Source: Sipunculus nudus
Taxonomy: Eukaryota > Annelida > Sipuncula > Golfingiida > Sipunculidae
DNA length: 64,000 bases
NCBI GenBank assembly: GCA_026874595.1
Contig: CM049319.1
Coordinates: 319,501 to 383,500 of the forward strand
Reading direction: 5' to 3'
In this document: piece after piece, positions 48,922-59,355 of the stretch
Position numbering within the stretch: the first letter of the stretch is position 1
Layout: the number at the start of each line of letters is the position of its first letter
Translations under genes and position numbers: made by a program
The notes under the pieces: generated by a model
The model's input: only the letters and a program-made list of their open reading frames with translations
Told to the model about the DNA's origin: nothing
Databases searched by the model: none

Positions 48922-49102
48922 GCTGTAGTATATCCAGCACCTGTCTCGTATTCAGCTGACCGTCCTTCTTGACATACTGGGGGTAGCTCTGCTGGAGAGT
49001 GCGCTCACTTGGCATGTTCTCGCTAGTATCATTCCCAGCCTTGCTGTGTTGTATGTTGGCCAACTGTTCCACCACCCACTCTAGCCTCTTTTCCATTTTC
49101 AC
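48899..49102 (-). CDS. Coiled-coil/IQ protein, internal exon next to the 57-bp array
   Basis: A 204-bp exon (68 codons, phase 0 at both ends), acceptor 'atttccag', donor GAC AAG|gtgcgt. It encodes VKMEKRLEWVVEQLANIQ, a Ser/Asn-rich middle, and QLNTRQVLDILQLRDKQQDK at the end. It joins in phase to 51201-51333 upstream and 45812-45957 downstream. If the donor is skipped, translation meets TAA after five further codons (48881-48883) in the first array unit. Confidence 0.85.
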
Positions 49103-49666
49103 CTGGAAATGTTGTTATTATATACCATATGGACAGCAATGGACAACAGTGCTGGTCAGGGCTATAGTTTTCTTCAGATGGCTAGTTCAGAAGACTTACT
49201 GATATTGCAAGCAAAATCTTTTACATATATATCCTTCTATGGATAACTATGCTCACCTTCAAAACTAACCCTTTTCAATTTGATTAGTGCTGACACACGG
49301 TGAGCTTACAGAACATGAGTGAATGACACTCAGCTCAACTGGCTTTTAATTGGACTGCCATTCAGCTTAATTAAGTCTACATTTAAAAGGCTACCAAGAG
49401 ATTACACACATTCAACTGAGAGCCATTTAATTTAAGATTAATTGTGTTTTTACACTATTCAGCAAGCTGCATGCTGCCCCTCCTATACATCACAATTGAA
49501 AGCTACAGTTTCTTTCAAAATTATGTTTATAGAATTAAAATCTTCTTGTGTCTAAACTCTTTTTTTCCCAACAGTCACTTGAAATTTGACTTACATTGGT
49601 TTGGTTTGTCTCAATTTGTCTTTCTCTCTGTTTGTCAGATTGTTTCTCTCTCAGTGTCAGTCTGTC
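49103..49666 (-). other. Intron part, no gene
   Basis: Ordinary AT-rich intron sequence, becoming CT-rich after about 49600 where the interrupted pyrimidine array begins. Confidence 0.5.
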
Positions 49667-50447
49667 TAAAGCCCAGCATACACTTGGCAACGCGACCCGA
49701 CTCAACTCAACTTGGCCTGACTGAACAGGTTTCCTTGAGTTTTCTATAGTTTCTCCCAGTTTTAGACCCTGCTGACTGATGACAACCGGGGTGCATACAC
49801 ATAACGACCCAACTCAACAGGATCGATGGCTGAGGTGGTACATTCAAATGAAAAAAAACTGAGATCAGCTTTTGCCATAAGAAAGTAAAGTCCTTGATAC
49901 ATATTTTATTAGTCAGTGTACACATATACATATCTATATTACGCCATTTCAGTTTTCCAAATCCCATAGCTGAATAATTTTTGTTTGATATACTGTAATT
50001 TAAGTCTAAACAATATTATTCGAAATCCTGTGATATGAATTATATATTGTACATCCGAGAACATGAAGCATATTGATATTATGCTGCCATTGCACTGGGA
50101 AAACTGGGTGTACAGATCTATAATGCACGAACAGTGCTAACGTAGTAGGCCTATAATATTGTCTTTTCTATGTACCATATGATTTTGACCTAGAGAATCA
50201 CATGACCGAGGTACTCATGTGGTCAGAGACATAGATGTGATTGGTTGCTGACCGTACTTCTGAACGAAGCAACTCAACTGGACACGATTTTTTCTGACAC
50301 TGTCATAAACCAAAAACTGTCGCTGACTGGTGCCAACTCTGGTTTAGTCGCATCGTTTTCATGCATACACGTTGCGACGCGATTCAACTCAACTCAGTAT
50401 TTGACCTGTTGAGTTGAGTCGGGTTGCAATGTGTATGCTGGCCTTTA
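49667..50447. mobile_element. DNA element with inverted ends, inserted in a pyrimidine-rich array
   Basis: The left end reads TAAAGCCCAGCATACAC, then GCAACGCGACCCGACTCAAC. The right end is its complement with a few mismatches (GTTGAGTTGAGTCGGGTTGC...GCTGGCCTTTA). A second copy of the left-end words at 50363-50398 pairs with the right end as a hairpin (50363-50438). CT-rich 'cagtctgtc' sequence lies on both sides, so it landed inside the array. No transposase is seen, so it is a MITE-type element. Confidence 0.7.
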
Positions 50448-50610
50448 TCAGTATCAGACTGTCTGTCTGTCATTCTGTCTCTCTGTCTCTCTCTCTCTCT
50501 CAGTGTCAGTCTGTCTGTCTCTCAGTCTGTCTGTCTCTCTCTCTCTCCATCTTTCTCTGTTTTAGTCTCTCTCTCTTTCTATATCTCAGTGTCAGTCTGT
50601 CTGTCTCTCA

Positions 50611-50646
<36 letters not shown>

Positions 50647-50712
50647 TCATCTCTCTCTCTGTTTAAGTCTCTCTCTCTTTCTCTATCTCAGTGTCAGTCT
50701 GTCTGTCTCTCA

Positions 50713-50744
<32 letters not shown>

Positions 50745-51185
50745 TCATCTCTCTCTGTTTTAGTCTCTCTCTCTTTCTCTATCTCAGTGTCAGTCTGTCT
50801 GTCTCTCAGTCAGTCTGTCTGTCTGTCTGTCTCTCTCTTCATCTCTCTCTGTTTTAGTCTCTCTCTCTTTCTCTATCTCAGTGTCAGACTCTCTGTCTGT
50901 CATTCTGTCTCTCTCTCTCTGTCTCTCTCTCTCTCAGTGTCAGTCTGTCTGTCTCCCAGTCTGTCTGTCTCTCTGTCTGTCTCTTTCTCTCTCCATCTCT
51001 CTCTGTTTTAGTCTCTCTCTCTTTCTCTATCTCAGTGTCAGTCTGTCTGTCTCTCAGTCAGTCTGTCTGTCTGTCTGTCTCTGTCTCAGTGTCAGTCTAT
51101 CTCTTTCTTTTTGTCTGTGTCAGTCTGTCTGTCTCTCTCACTGTGTCAGCCAGTCTGCCTGTCAGTCTGTCTTGCTCTTTTTAGA
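50448..51185. repeat. CT-rich minisatellite
   Basis: Nested (TC)n and (TCTG)n runs form a loose unit of about 100 bp containing 'ctcagtgtcagtctgtctgt' and 'ctctctgttttagtctctct'. It ends within about 15 bases of the splice donor of the exon at 51201. Long Ser/Leu frames on the plus strand are by-products. Confidence 0.85.
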
Positions 51186-51200
51186 TATTTTAAGTCCTAC

Positions 51201-51333
51201 CTGTCTCTTCTTGAGTTGTTTCTCTACGATTCGCTCCTGATGTATCAGATCTCTGTCTGCGTGAGATGTCTTTAGCTGGTGTACATGTCTGTGCTGTGTC
51301 TGTAGCTGTTCTTGTACTGACTGGAACTTCTCT
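51201..51333 (-). CDS. Coiled-coil/IQ protein, internal exon
   Basis: A 133-bp exon (one base plus 44 codons), acceptor 'cacttacag', donor CAG|gtagga. It encodes EKFQSVQEQLQTQHRHVHQ, then LKTSHADRDLIHQERIVEKQ and LKKRQ. It is strongly charged with Gln-rich heptads, typical of a coiled coil. The split Arg codon joins to the exon at 51731-51914. Confidence 0.83.
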
Positions 51334-51730
51334 CTGTAAGTGAGAACAATCACACACTTTCTGATTACCTGAATTCATCTGTTAGGTACAGTTTACAATA
51401 TGTGACCATCACATTTCTATGTTGAGCACCTTCACTCTGGATTCATGACCTGTTCTCCATGTAAAACCCCTGGCTTCAGGTCTTCGCCAATTAACAATGT
51501 AAAATTGCTGTGGACATCAAGCATAAATATTCAATTTTGGCTTTGGTTCTATGCTTCGTGAGAGCGGAGATATTGCTCAACTGATGAAATAGCCCCAGAA
51601 ATCAAAAGAGAAAGAGCAAAATCAGATCAGACTGAGTTTAAAGAGATGGTTCAGGCAAAATTCAGAATACCTCAAGAGATTTATGATAATTTGGAAAAAA
51701 ATGGTCAATCCCTAATTCATAAAGAATTAC
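51334..51730 (-). other. Intron of the coiled-coil gene
   Basis: A 397-bp intron with GT-AG borders and no repeats seen. Confidence 0.6.
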
Positions 51731-51914
51731 CTAATCTCCTTTTGTAACATTTGTAACTGCTGCTCCTGTAAGGTGACCTGCATGGCCTCTAGGTGGCGCC
51801 GCTGGTCTTCCTGTTCCTGCTCGGTCTTTTCCACTTTCTGGTGTAGGTTCTTGGCTGCCTGCTCCTGTTTCTTCTGATATGGTGATTTGTAAATTTCCTG
51901 GGGCTTTAATTTTT
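51731..51914 (-). CDS. Coiled-coil/IQ protein, internal exon
   Basis: A 184-bp exon (2 + 60 codons + 2), acceptor 'atttctttcag', donor AG|gtaatt. It encodes KLKPQEIYKSPYQKKQEQAA, then KNLHQKVEKTEQEQEDQRRH and LEAMQVTLQEQQLQMLQKEI, a long Glu/Gln/Lys coiled coil. The GGTGGCGCC word in its coding sequence (51792-51800) is part of the codons for RRH and is probably unrelated to the repeat palindrome. Confidence 0.84.
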
Positions 51915-52274
51915 CTGAAAGAAATAATTCTTCATAGTTCATAAACAGTTTTAATGGAACATCTTTTCCATATTACTCCAGAATATTTTTATTAAATTTA
52001 AGAGAGCCATTTTCTTTCCAACTATATATTATGATAGGTTTCCTCTAACTGTACTCTCACATAGATTTCTTTGTGTGTCACCAAGAACTCATTCTCTGCA
52101 AATTAGTGATTAAAAAACGAATGGAGGAAGTTCAATAAATCTTTAACATCTGAGAAATCTGAGAAAGCTCAATGAAATAATTAAGGAAAATGTTTAAGAT
52201 TTTATCATTAGTGTCAACTTTAAGAGCCATCCTTTAACTTTATATGTATGATTAAAAGAAGGTCATGATTATAC
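51915..52274 (-). other. Intron of the coiled-coil gene
   Basis: A 360-bp intron with GT-AG borders and no repeat or gene seen. Confidence 0.6.
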
Positions 52275-52477
52275 CTGTTTCTCTGTCCCTTTCACTCTTT
52301 TTTCCTTTTGTGGCCATGGGCTTCTTGGTTCGAGGACGGAAACCTCCAGTTTCCTTCCCAGAATGCTGCGGCCATGCCTCCCACACTTGCTGATCAATGT
52401 CACCTGTTGAGCCTTTAATTAAACTGCTCTGATCTGGCCGTCTGTTTGGAACCTGACTGTGACTGACATCAGATGAT
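52275..52477 (-). CDS. Coiled-coil/IQ protein, internal exon
   Basis: A 203-bp exon (1 + 67 codons + 1), acceptor 'ttacacag', donor ACAG|gtataa. It encodes SSDVSHSQVPNRRPDQSSLI, then a Gly/Asp stretch, WEAWPQHSGKETGGFRPRTK and a Lys/Arg-rich end (ATKGKKSERDRET). Polar and probably disordered, upstream of the coiled coil. Its acceptor side abuts the 56-bp tandem array. Confidence 0.82.
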
Positions 52478-52489
52478 CTGTGTAACATT

Positions 52490-53935
52490 ACAATATAAAA
52501 GTGACAAGCTCTGATAGGAGTGGCTTTACAACCTGACTGATGATAGTTATATAAAAGTGACAAGCTCTGATACGAGTGGCTTTACAACCTGACTGATGAT
52601 AGTTATATAAAAGTGACAAGCTCTGATAGGAGTGGCTTTAAAACCTGACTGATGATAGTTATATAAAAGTGACAAGCTCTGATATGAGTGGCTTTTAAAC
52701 CTGACTGATGATAGTTATATAAAAGTGACAAGATCTGGTAGGAGTGGCTTTATAACCTGACTGATGATAGTTATATAAAAGTGATAAGCTCTGATATGAG
52801 TGGCTTTAAAACCTGACTGATGATAGTTATATAAAAGTGACAAGCTCTGACAGGAGTGGCTTTACAACCTGACTGATGATAGTTATATAAAAGTGTGAGC
52901 TCTGATATGAGTGGCTTTAAAACCTGACTGATGATAGTTATATAAAAGTGACAAGCTCTGTTAGGAGTGGCTTTACAACCTGACTGATGATAGTTATATA
53001 AAAGTGACAAGCTCTGATAAGAGTGGCTTTAAAACCTGACTGATGATAGTTATATAAAAGTGACAAGCTCTGACAGGTGAGGCTTTACAACCTGACTGAT
53101 GATAGTTATATAACAGTGACAAGCTCTGATATGAGTGGCTTTAAAACCTGACTGATGATAGTTATATAAAAGTGACAGGCTCTGATAGGAGTGGCTTTAC
53201 AACCTGACTGATGATAGTTATATAAAAGTGACAAGCTCTGACAGGTGTGGCTTTACAACCTGACTGATGATAGTTATATAAAAGTGACAAGCTCTGATAT
53301 GAGTGGCTTTAAAACATGACTGATGATAGTTATATAAAAGTGACAAGCTATGATATGAGTGGCTTTAAAACCTGACTGATGATAGTTATATAAAAGTGAC
53401 AAGATCTGGTAGGAGTGGCTTTATAACCTGACTGATGATAGTTATATAAAAGTGACAAGCTCTGATATGAGTGGCTTTAAAACCTGACTGATGATAGTTA
53501 TATAAAAGTGACAAGCTCTGATAGGAGTGGCTTTAAAACCTGACTGATGATAGTTATATAAAAGTGACAAGCTCTGGTAGGAGTGGCTTTAAAACCTGAC
53601 TGATGATAGTTATATAAAAGTGACAAGCTCTGATAGGAGTGGCTTTAAAACCTGACTGATGATAGTTATATAAAAGTGACAAGCTCTGGTAGGAGTGGCT
53701 TTAAAACCTGACTGATGATAGTTATATAAAAGTGACAAGCTCTGGTAGGAGTGGCTTTATAACCTGACTGATGATAGTTATATAAACGTGACAAGCTCTG
53801 GTAGGAGTGGCTTTATAACCTGACTGATGATAGTTATATAAAAGTGACAAGCTCTGATAGGAGTGGCTTTACAACCTGATTGATGATAGTTATATAAAAG
53901 TAACAAGCTCTGATAGGAGTGGCTTTATAACCTAG
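52490..53935 (-). repeat. 56-bp minisatellite, about 25 units, abutting a splice acceptor
   Basis: The unit is 'cctgactgatgatagttata' plus 'taaaagtgacaagctctgat' plus 'aggagtggctttacaa'; starts at 52532 and 52588 give 56 bp. The unit's 'aacctgactg' and 'ataaaagtgacaagctctg' words match the exon end (52450-52459) and the intron just beyond it (about 52494-52513), so the array appears to derive from the exon-intron border with internal deletions. Continuous units without spacers rule out a CRISPR array. Confidence 0.88.
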
Positions 53936-54210
53936 TTCATTCTGTCAAAAAAAGATTTACTTTTCCTTAGATGACAGCTATACCACAAAATTACTGAATG
54001 AATATAAGAATTACATTACTGCACATTTATACACAAACACACCTGAATACAGTATAACATGAATTTGCCATTCATTTATAAATTAATAAATTAATTAATT
54101 CACTCATTCACTCATTCACACCCTCACCTAAATTCAACAGTAAGAGGTAATTTTTGGTTCTGGTGAGCGATCGATTTTAGAAAGCACATGTAAACATTTG
54201 TATAAATCAC

Positions 54211-54430
54211 CTGTGGGGCTGGGCAGATTTCCCCTTGCTGGGACTCTGGTTGACTCTTGTTCCAGTAATTAAGCCCAGGGTCTTACTGGTCCTGGTTTCC
54301 AAGGTAATAGCTGACTGACTGATGTTGCTGTAAGCATCTCTTTGAGGGAAGTCAACTTTAATATGTCCATCCATGATCATGACTTTCAGCAGTCGCATGC
54401 ACTCACGGAACTTAGCAGGACTAGTTATAC
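54211..54430 (-). CDS. Coiled-coil/IQ protein, first visible exon
   Basis: A 220-bp exon (2 + 72 codons + 2), acceptor 'atgttacag', donor CACAG|gtgatt. It encodes ITSPAKFRECMRLLKVMIMD, then GHIKVDFPQRDAYSNISQSA and a Thr/Ser/Lys-rich end. The compact hydrophobic start looks like the edge of a folded helical domain. It needs one base from an upstream exon that I could not find; the intron upstream holds retrotransposon B and the gene continues beyond it or beyond the window. Confidence 0.8.
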
Positions 54431-54850
54431 CTGTAACATGTAATACTTCTGCATGAGGTTAAGTAAAGGCATGTTTTTCCTCAATTATTTAGACGTGTGC
54501 TTACAGTGTATGATTTTACATGTAAACTTTTTAAAGGATTTTATTTTTATATATGACAAACAGTGTTTTTGCAGGCTTTTGCCAATTGTTGTAACAAACC
54601 ATTGAACTGAAGCCAGTCATTAATTGATGATGAAATGGGACATGCAAATGTAGATTTTTTTCGATTAATTTATTATCATCCCTTTTTGATCATAAGGTTA
54701 TACCTTTAGACAGACAGACAACAATATAAATGATGTAGAAAACCCTATTACTTAACAAAGCAAATCCCCTTATATTATGCTTCATTAGATGTTAGTGCAG
54801 TCATGGGTTAGAGGATTCAAATATCGCTTGGTCCATGTAAATGCTTATAG
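54431..54850 (-). other. Intron sequence left of element B
   Basis: AT-rich intron sequence with no repeat terminus. It ends in ATAG, the target duplication of element B. Confidence 0.5.
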
Positions 54851-55699
54851 TGTTATGGAACCTAATATTAAAAGATCACATAGTCGTGACAAGCATAAAT
54901 TCGGTTAAGGAGATAAAACAAAATCAGATTCTGTAACACTAGGCAGCGTGAAATGTCTAGGGGAATGAATAAAGAAGTCAGTGGTTTTTTGCAAACAAAT
55001 AATTATAATTTATTCTTAAAACAACCCTAACATTACAATACACTAAATCAATACAATTTCACAGAAAAACAACAGTACAACAGCAGATCAATACAAATGC
55101 ACAGTATAATATATAAAGTGTACAGTACCTGGATACCACCACTGTCACAGCGACAAAAAAAGCATATAATCCAGATGAACAGTTCACATAAATCATCTCA
55201 GAGATTAACAGTCCAGTTCAATCACAAAATCAATTTGCTGTAATCCAAAAGTGAAGTTCGGGTAGTGATCCCAAAGGCAAATTGAAGACTAATTAAAATC
55301 AGTTACAAATTCAAAGAAGACCTATAACTGCTGCAATTATCGGAAAAGGTCCACAAACTGACACACACTCTTCTGTGTCCACTGGAATATTTCTCTCCTC
55401 TCTCCCGGCTCTAAAACACAGCCCCTTATTCATAACTTTTCACCTCCCGAACAATCCAAAGAACCCAATAATACACATTACAGGAAACATCTAGAACAAC
55501 AAACACTGTGTTTCTACATATCAGGGTTCACACATGGGCCGGCCTGGCTCAGCCAGGCAAGAAAGCCCAAGACGACCCCTGTGTTTACTTGTCAGACCCC
55601 ACGCGTGGGCTGGGCTATGCCGCCATAGCAACGGACAATGCTAGTGCTGCACATACACATGTAAGACTGCTGCATAGAATAAAAGAGACATCTGTAACA
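54851..55699 (-). repeat. 3' LTR of element B
   Basis: On the plus strand it runs from TGTTATGGAACC to CATCTGTAACA. The partner at 60731-61604 has the same ends and order, with 'caaaatcagattctgtaa' and 'aattataatttattctta' kept in both. Confidence 0.9.
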
Positions 55700-55710
55700 C
55701 TCCCCCTCCT
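55700..55710 (-). other. Polypurine tract of element B
   Basis: AGGAGGGGGAG on the minus strand directly abuts the TG of the 3' LTR. Confidence 0.8.
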
Positions 55711-55879
55711 GTAAAAAAAAGAAAGTTTTCTCAATAACCTTCCTCTTGATATCACAATCACCAAATCTTTACAATATTTCAAAAACATCTTATTTACAAC
55801 ATTACATAAACATCTCATTTACAACATCTCATAAACATCTCCATAAGCAATCAGCAAGCACATTGTTCCTCCCTTTAAT

Positions 55880-56118
55880 GTGCCTGATTTCAAGGTTGTA
55901 ATCCTGTAAAAACAAACTCCATCTCAACAATCTTCGATTTTACACCTCAACTTGTTCATGAACGTGAGGGGATTGTGACCACGGAAGACAATGACAGGCC
56001 TGACTGATGAAGCAACATAAAGTTTTAAATGTAGCAATGCCAAAATCAAAGCCAAACATTCTTTTTCAATAGTGGAGTAGCTTTTCTGGTCTGCACCAAA
56101 CCTTCTTAAAAATAACAA
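55880..56118 (-). pseudogene. RNase H fragment of element B
   Basis: The frame shows QKSYSTIEKECLALILALLH with the catalytic Glu, and NPLTFMNKL, then stops at 55924. The remaining end (a block resembling 'HIKG', near 55890) is in another frame. Broken and non-functional. Confidence 0.75.
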
Positions 56119-56128
56119 ATTGGATGAT

Positions 56129-57259
56129 CTATGCCATCACTGCCCTCTTGCACACAGCACCAGCAGCAGCATCACTAGCACCCACAGCCAACTTAAAAGG
56201 TACAGAAAAGTCTCGAGCTACCAAAACTGGTGAACTCTGCAGAATTGCTTTCAAATTCTGAAAGGCATTTTCACACTGAACATTCCATACAAAATTTTGC
56301 TTCTTTAACAAACTAGTCAAAGGTTCAGCTTCAGCAGAAAAATTTGGACAAAACTTCCTGTAGTATCCAACCATACCAAGAAAACGCATTATTTGCTTTT
56401 TGTTTTCTGGTCTAGGAAATGCAGAAATAGCACTTACTTTAGCATCAACAGGTTTTACTTGACCCTGCCCTACAATATGACCCAAAAATGTTACTTGTGC
56501 ATGACAAAACTCAGATTTGACTAAGGTGACGGTCAGACAAGCTTCACTGAGTCTTTCGAAGAGGTCGGGAAGAATTTGCAGATGTTTCTCCCAGGTGTCG
56601 CTGTACACGATGTGGTCATCAATATATGTGTTGCAGCCCTGAATGTTCTTGACAACCATATGGATGAGGCGCTGGAATGTGGCTGGCGAGTTCTTCATGA
56701 TAAACGGCATCACTTTATACTGGTACAGTCCTTGCAGCGTCACAAATGCGGACACTTCTTTTGCTCATTCTGTCAGCAGAACTTGCCAGAATCCTTTTAG
56801 CAAGTCAATCTTGGAAACATATATGGAACTACCAACTCAATCAATACAATCATCGATCCTCGGAATCAGGAACGTGTCAGGCTTGGTGACAGAAATCAGT
56901 TTTCGATAATCTGTGCACATATGGTAACTTCCATCAGGTTTTGGCACAAGAATACATGGTAAACTCCAGTTACTGTCACTAGGTTCAATAAAATCATTGT
57001 CCAGCAAATACTGAACCTCATCTTGTAGATACTTTTGCTTTTCTGGATTCAGTCTATAAGGATGCTGCTTGACTGTGCCTGCCTCGCCAACATCGACATC
57101 ATGGCACAATATGTTAGTTCGTGTTGGAATGTCACTAAACAAATGTTCATAGTTCCACAGCAGGTTCTTGAAGTCTTGTTGTTGTATTTCGATAAGGTGT
57201 GACAGTTTGGCATCCAGGTTGTTAAGCACATCTGAGTTTTTAGTGGTACTGTTCCACAC
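56129..57259 (-). pseudogene. Reverse transcriptase of element B
   Basis: The N-terminal part shows TDYRKL and IPRIDDCID. After two in-frame TGA codons (56839-56837 and near 56760) the same frame continues with SAFVTLQGLYQYKVMPF, the catalytic YIDD (plus-strand bases 56615-56626), LGHIVGQG and FLGMVGYYRKFCPNF. All are gypsy-type RT blocks. It lies downstream of integrase. The RNase H Asp block at the end (VGASDAAAGAV) is altered. Confidence 0.82.
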
Positions 57260-57383
57260 TGCATGTCTACATCACACTTACAATAAGTATATACTTTAAC
57301 TGGGTCAGGGTCAGTTTTTAAATAATTAACAGCAGTAACATTATGTACAACATCTGAAGTGCTATTTCTGTCATAATATGGTT

Positions 57384-58576
57384 TCACATGTTAACATGGC
57401 ACAGTTGTTTCTTCTTACACCAATCTGGTGTCAACAGAATGTAATTCAAATCACTGACTTTCTTGTCAACAATGTAAGGACCAAAATACCTAGCTTGCAG
57501 AGGTCTGCCAGGGAAAGGTAGTAAGGCAAGGACCTTTTCACCAAGCTCAAAGGTCCTACTTACAGTGTGCTTGTCATACTTTGTTTTCATTTTACTTTGT
57601 GCAGATTTTAGATTAGACTTTGCAATTTCACATGCATTGTGTAGTTTAGTGGGAAAGTCTGAGACATACTGCAATAAACTAAGAGAATCAGGATTTCCAT
57701 ACAAGAGTTTTTCTTTAAGCAGTTTTAATGGACCATGAACTAAGTGTCCAAAAACTAGTTCAAAGGGACTGAAACCCAAGGACTGTTGAAAGGATTCTCG
57801 GACAGCAAACAGCAACGGGTGGATTCCTTCATCCTAGTCTTTCTGTGTGTCATAGCAATAGGCCCTTATCATGTTTTTAATGTCTGGTGAAAACGCTCGA
57901 GGGCGCCATGACTTTCAGAATGGTATGGCAAAGAGCTGTACTGTTTTATACCTAGCTCAAGCATAACTTGCTGGAATAAGCCAGACATAAAATTAGACCC
58001 TTGGTCAGACTTGATTGATTTTGGTAATCCAAAAGTTGTAAAAAACTTGGTCAGAGCCTTGACAACACTTTTGGCATTAATTTTGCATAATGGTATTGCC
58101 TCAGGTAACCTGGTAGATGTGCACATAATTGTCAGCAAGTATTCATGTCCATATTTTGTTTTGGGCAGTGGTCCAACACAGTCAACAATAATCCTACTAA
58201 ATGGTTCCTCGAAAGCAGGAATAGGCCTAAGTGGGGCTCTAGGAGGATTCTGATTGGGCTTGCCTACCATCTGGCATGTGTGGCACGATTTACAATATTG
58301 TAAAACATCTTTCCTGAGGTTAGGCCAATAGAAGTGTGTACTAACTTTCTGATAAGTTTTATTTATACCTAAATGGCCAGACAAAGGAGCCTCATGTGCC
58401 ATGCTTAGAATTTCATTGTGAAAGCTTTTGGGCATTACTATTTGATGTTTGATGGCCCACTCATCATCAGCCCATACATCAGGTGGTCGCCATTTTGGCA
58501 TAAGCACTACACTTTTAACATAGAAACAAACTGGGTTCTGTGACAGCTCATCTTTAGAAACTGCCCTGGGAAACAA
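57384..58576 (-). pseudogene. Integrase of element B, upstream of RT
   Basis: It contains the zinc region GHLGINKTYQKVSTHFYWP and YCKSCHTCQ, the core motifs IIVDCVGPLPKTK, KSDQGSNFMS and GALERFH, then after a break near 57816-57868 (FSPFELVFGHL onward) the C-terminal GPY-type motif RYFGPYIVDKK. It is 2 to 3 kb away from where a canonical gypsy integrase would lie. Confidence 0.85.
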
Positions 58577-58600
58577 ACATGAAATATCAGGGTCCTTATG

Positions 58601-59235
58601 CTATTCCACGATAAGTTCTGACCTTGATAATGCTGCATCCTGTACGGGCGAGTCGTTGGACGAGTCACTAGTGACTCCCAGAGTGTTATTATCTGGACCA
58701 TTATCCTCATGTGTGTTTTTCTTGGCCATAGATCTAGTTACAGCACATGAAGGATACAAACCAGGAATTTCCTGACTTTCAGGATCAGTGTCCTGATCAA
58801 GTGACGGCTTTTCTGTCACTATTGGTACAGGCTGTACTTTGTCACCTGCAACATAATTGCCTAGCAGCAACTGACTTCCCTTAAAAGGTAAAGTAGTTCT
58901 TATGCCCACAGTAATATTCCCAGAAATCAAATCTGACTTTAAATGTATACTGTGAAGTGGAACTGAAGTGAGCTTATCTGAAAACACACCATCAACAAGT
59001 GCATGTGCACCAGTAAAAGACCTATTAGAAAATGGCAAAGTTTTGCTAACATGAGAGTCTGGCCTGAACCAGTGTCCCTCAAAATTCTAATAGGGGTAGA
59101 ATCTAAAAAATCATTTGAAAGTGATACAAAACCATCTTGTATGAATGGCTCAAATAACTCCATTTCAGAGTCAGGAGAGGAATCTACTACCTCAGTTTCA
59201 TCAAACAAAGAACTGACATTGACAGGGTCAGTCAT
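58601..59235 (-). pseudogene. Aspartic protease of element B, frameshifted
   Basis: The active-site motif DTGS is encoded at plus-strand 59065-59076 in one frame. The rest of the domain (VPLHSIHLKSDLI, then LLLGNYVAGDKVQ) is in another frame, so a frameshift lies a few codons after the active site. A Ser/Asp-rich linker precedes integrase. Confidence 0.78.
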
Positions 59236-59355
59236 AAACTCTTTTTCAGAGTCATTAAAGGAATCAAACTTATTACAATTAAACTCCTCATGGGAGTCAA
59301 CAGAGGAATTTTCCTCAGCAGAAATAAACTTCTGTTTGTCATATGAGGACCTGGC

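Noticed and set aside
46576-48959. Open frames of 188-520 residues on both strands of the 57-bp array
   Set aside because: The unit is a multiple of three and lacks stops in several frames, so openness is automatic; only the exon at its right edge is supported.
50414-51240. Ser/Leu-rich plus-strand frames in the CT-rich array
   Set aside because: Pyrimidine simple repeats give such frames in all three phases; the gene is on the other strand.
52490-53935. Possible CRISPR array
   Set aside because: Units are contiguous 56-bp repeats without unique spacers, in a eukaryotic intron.
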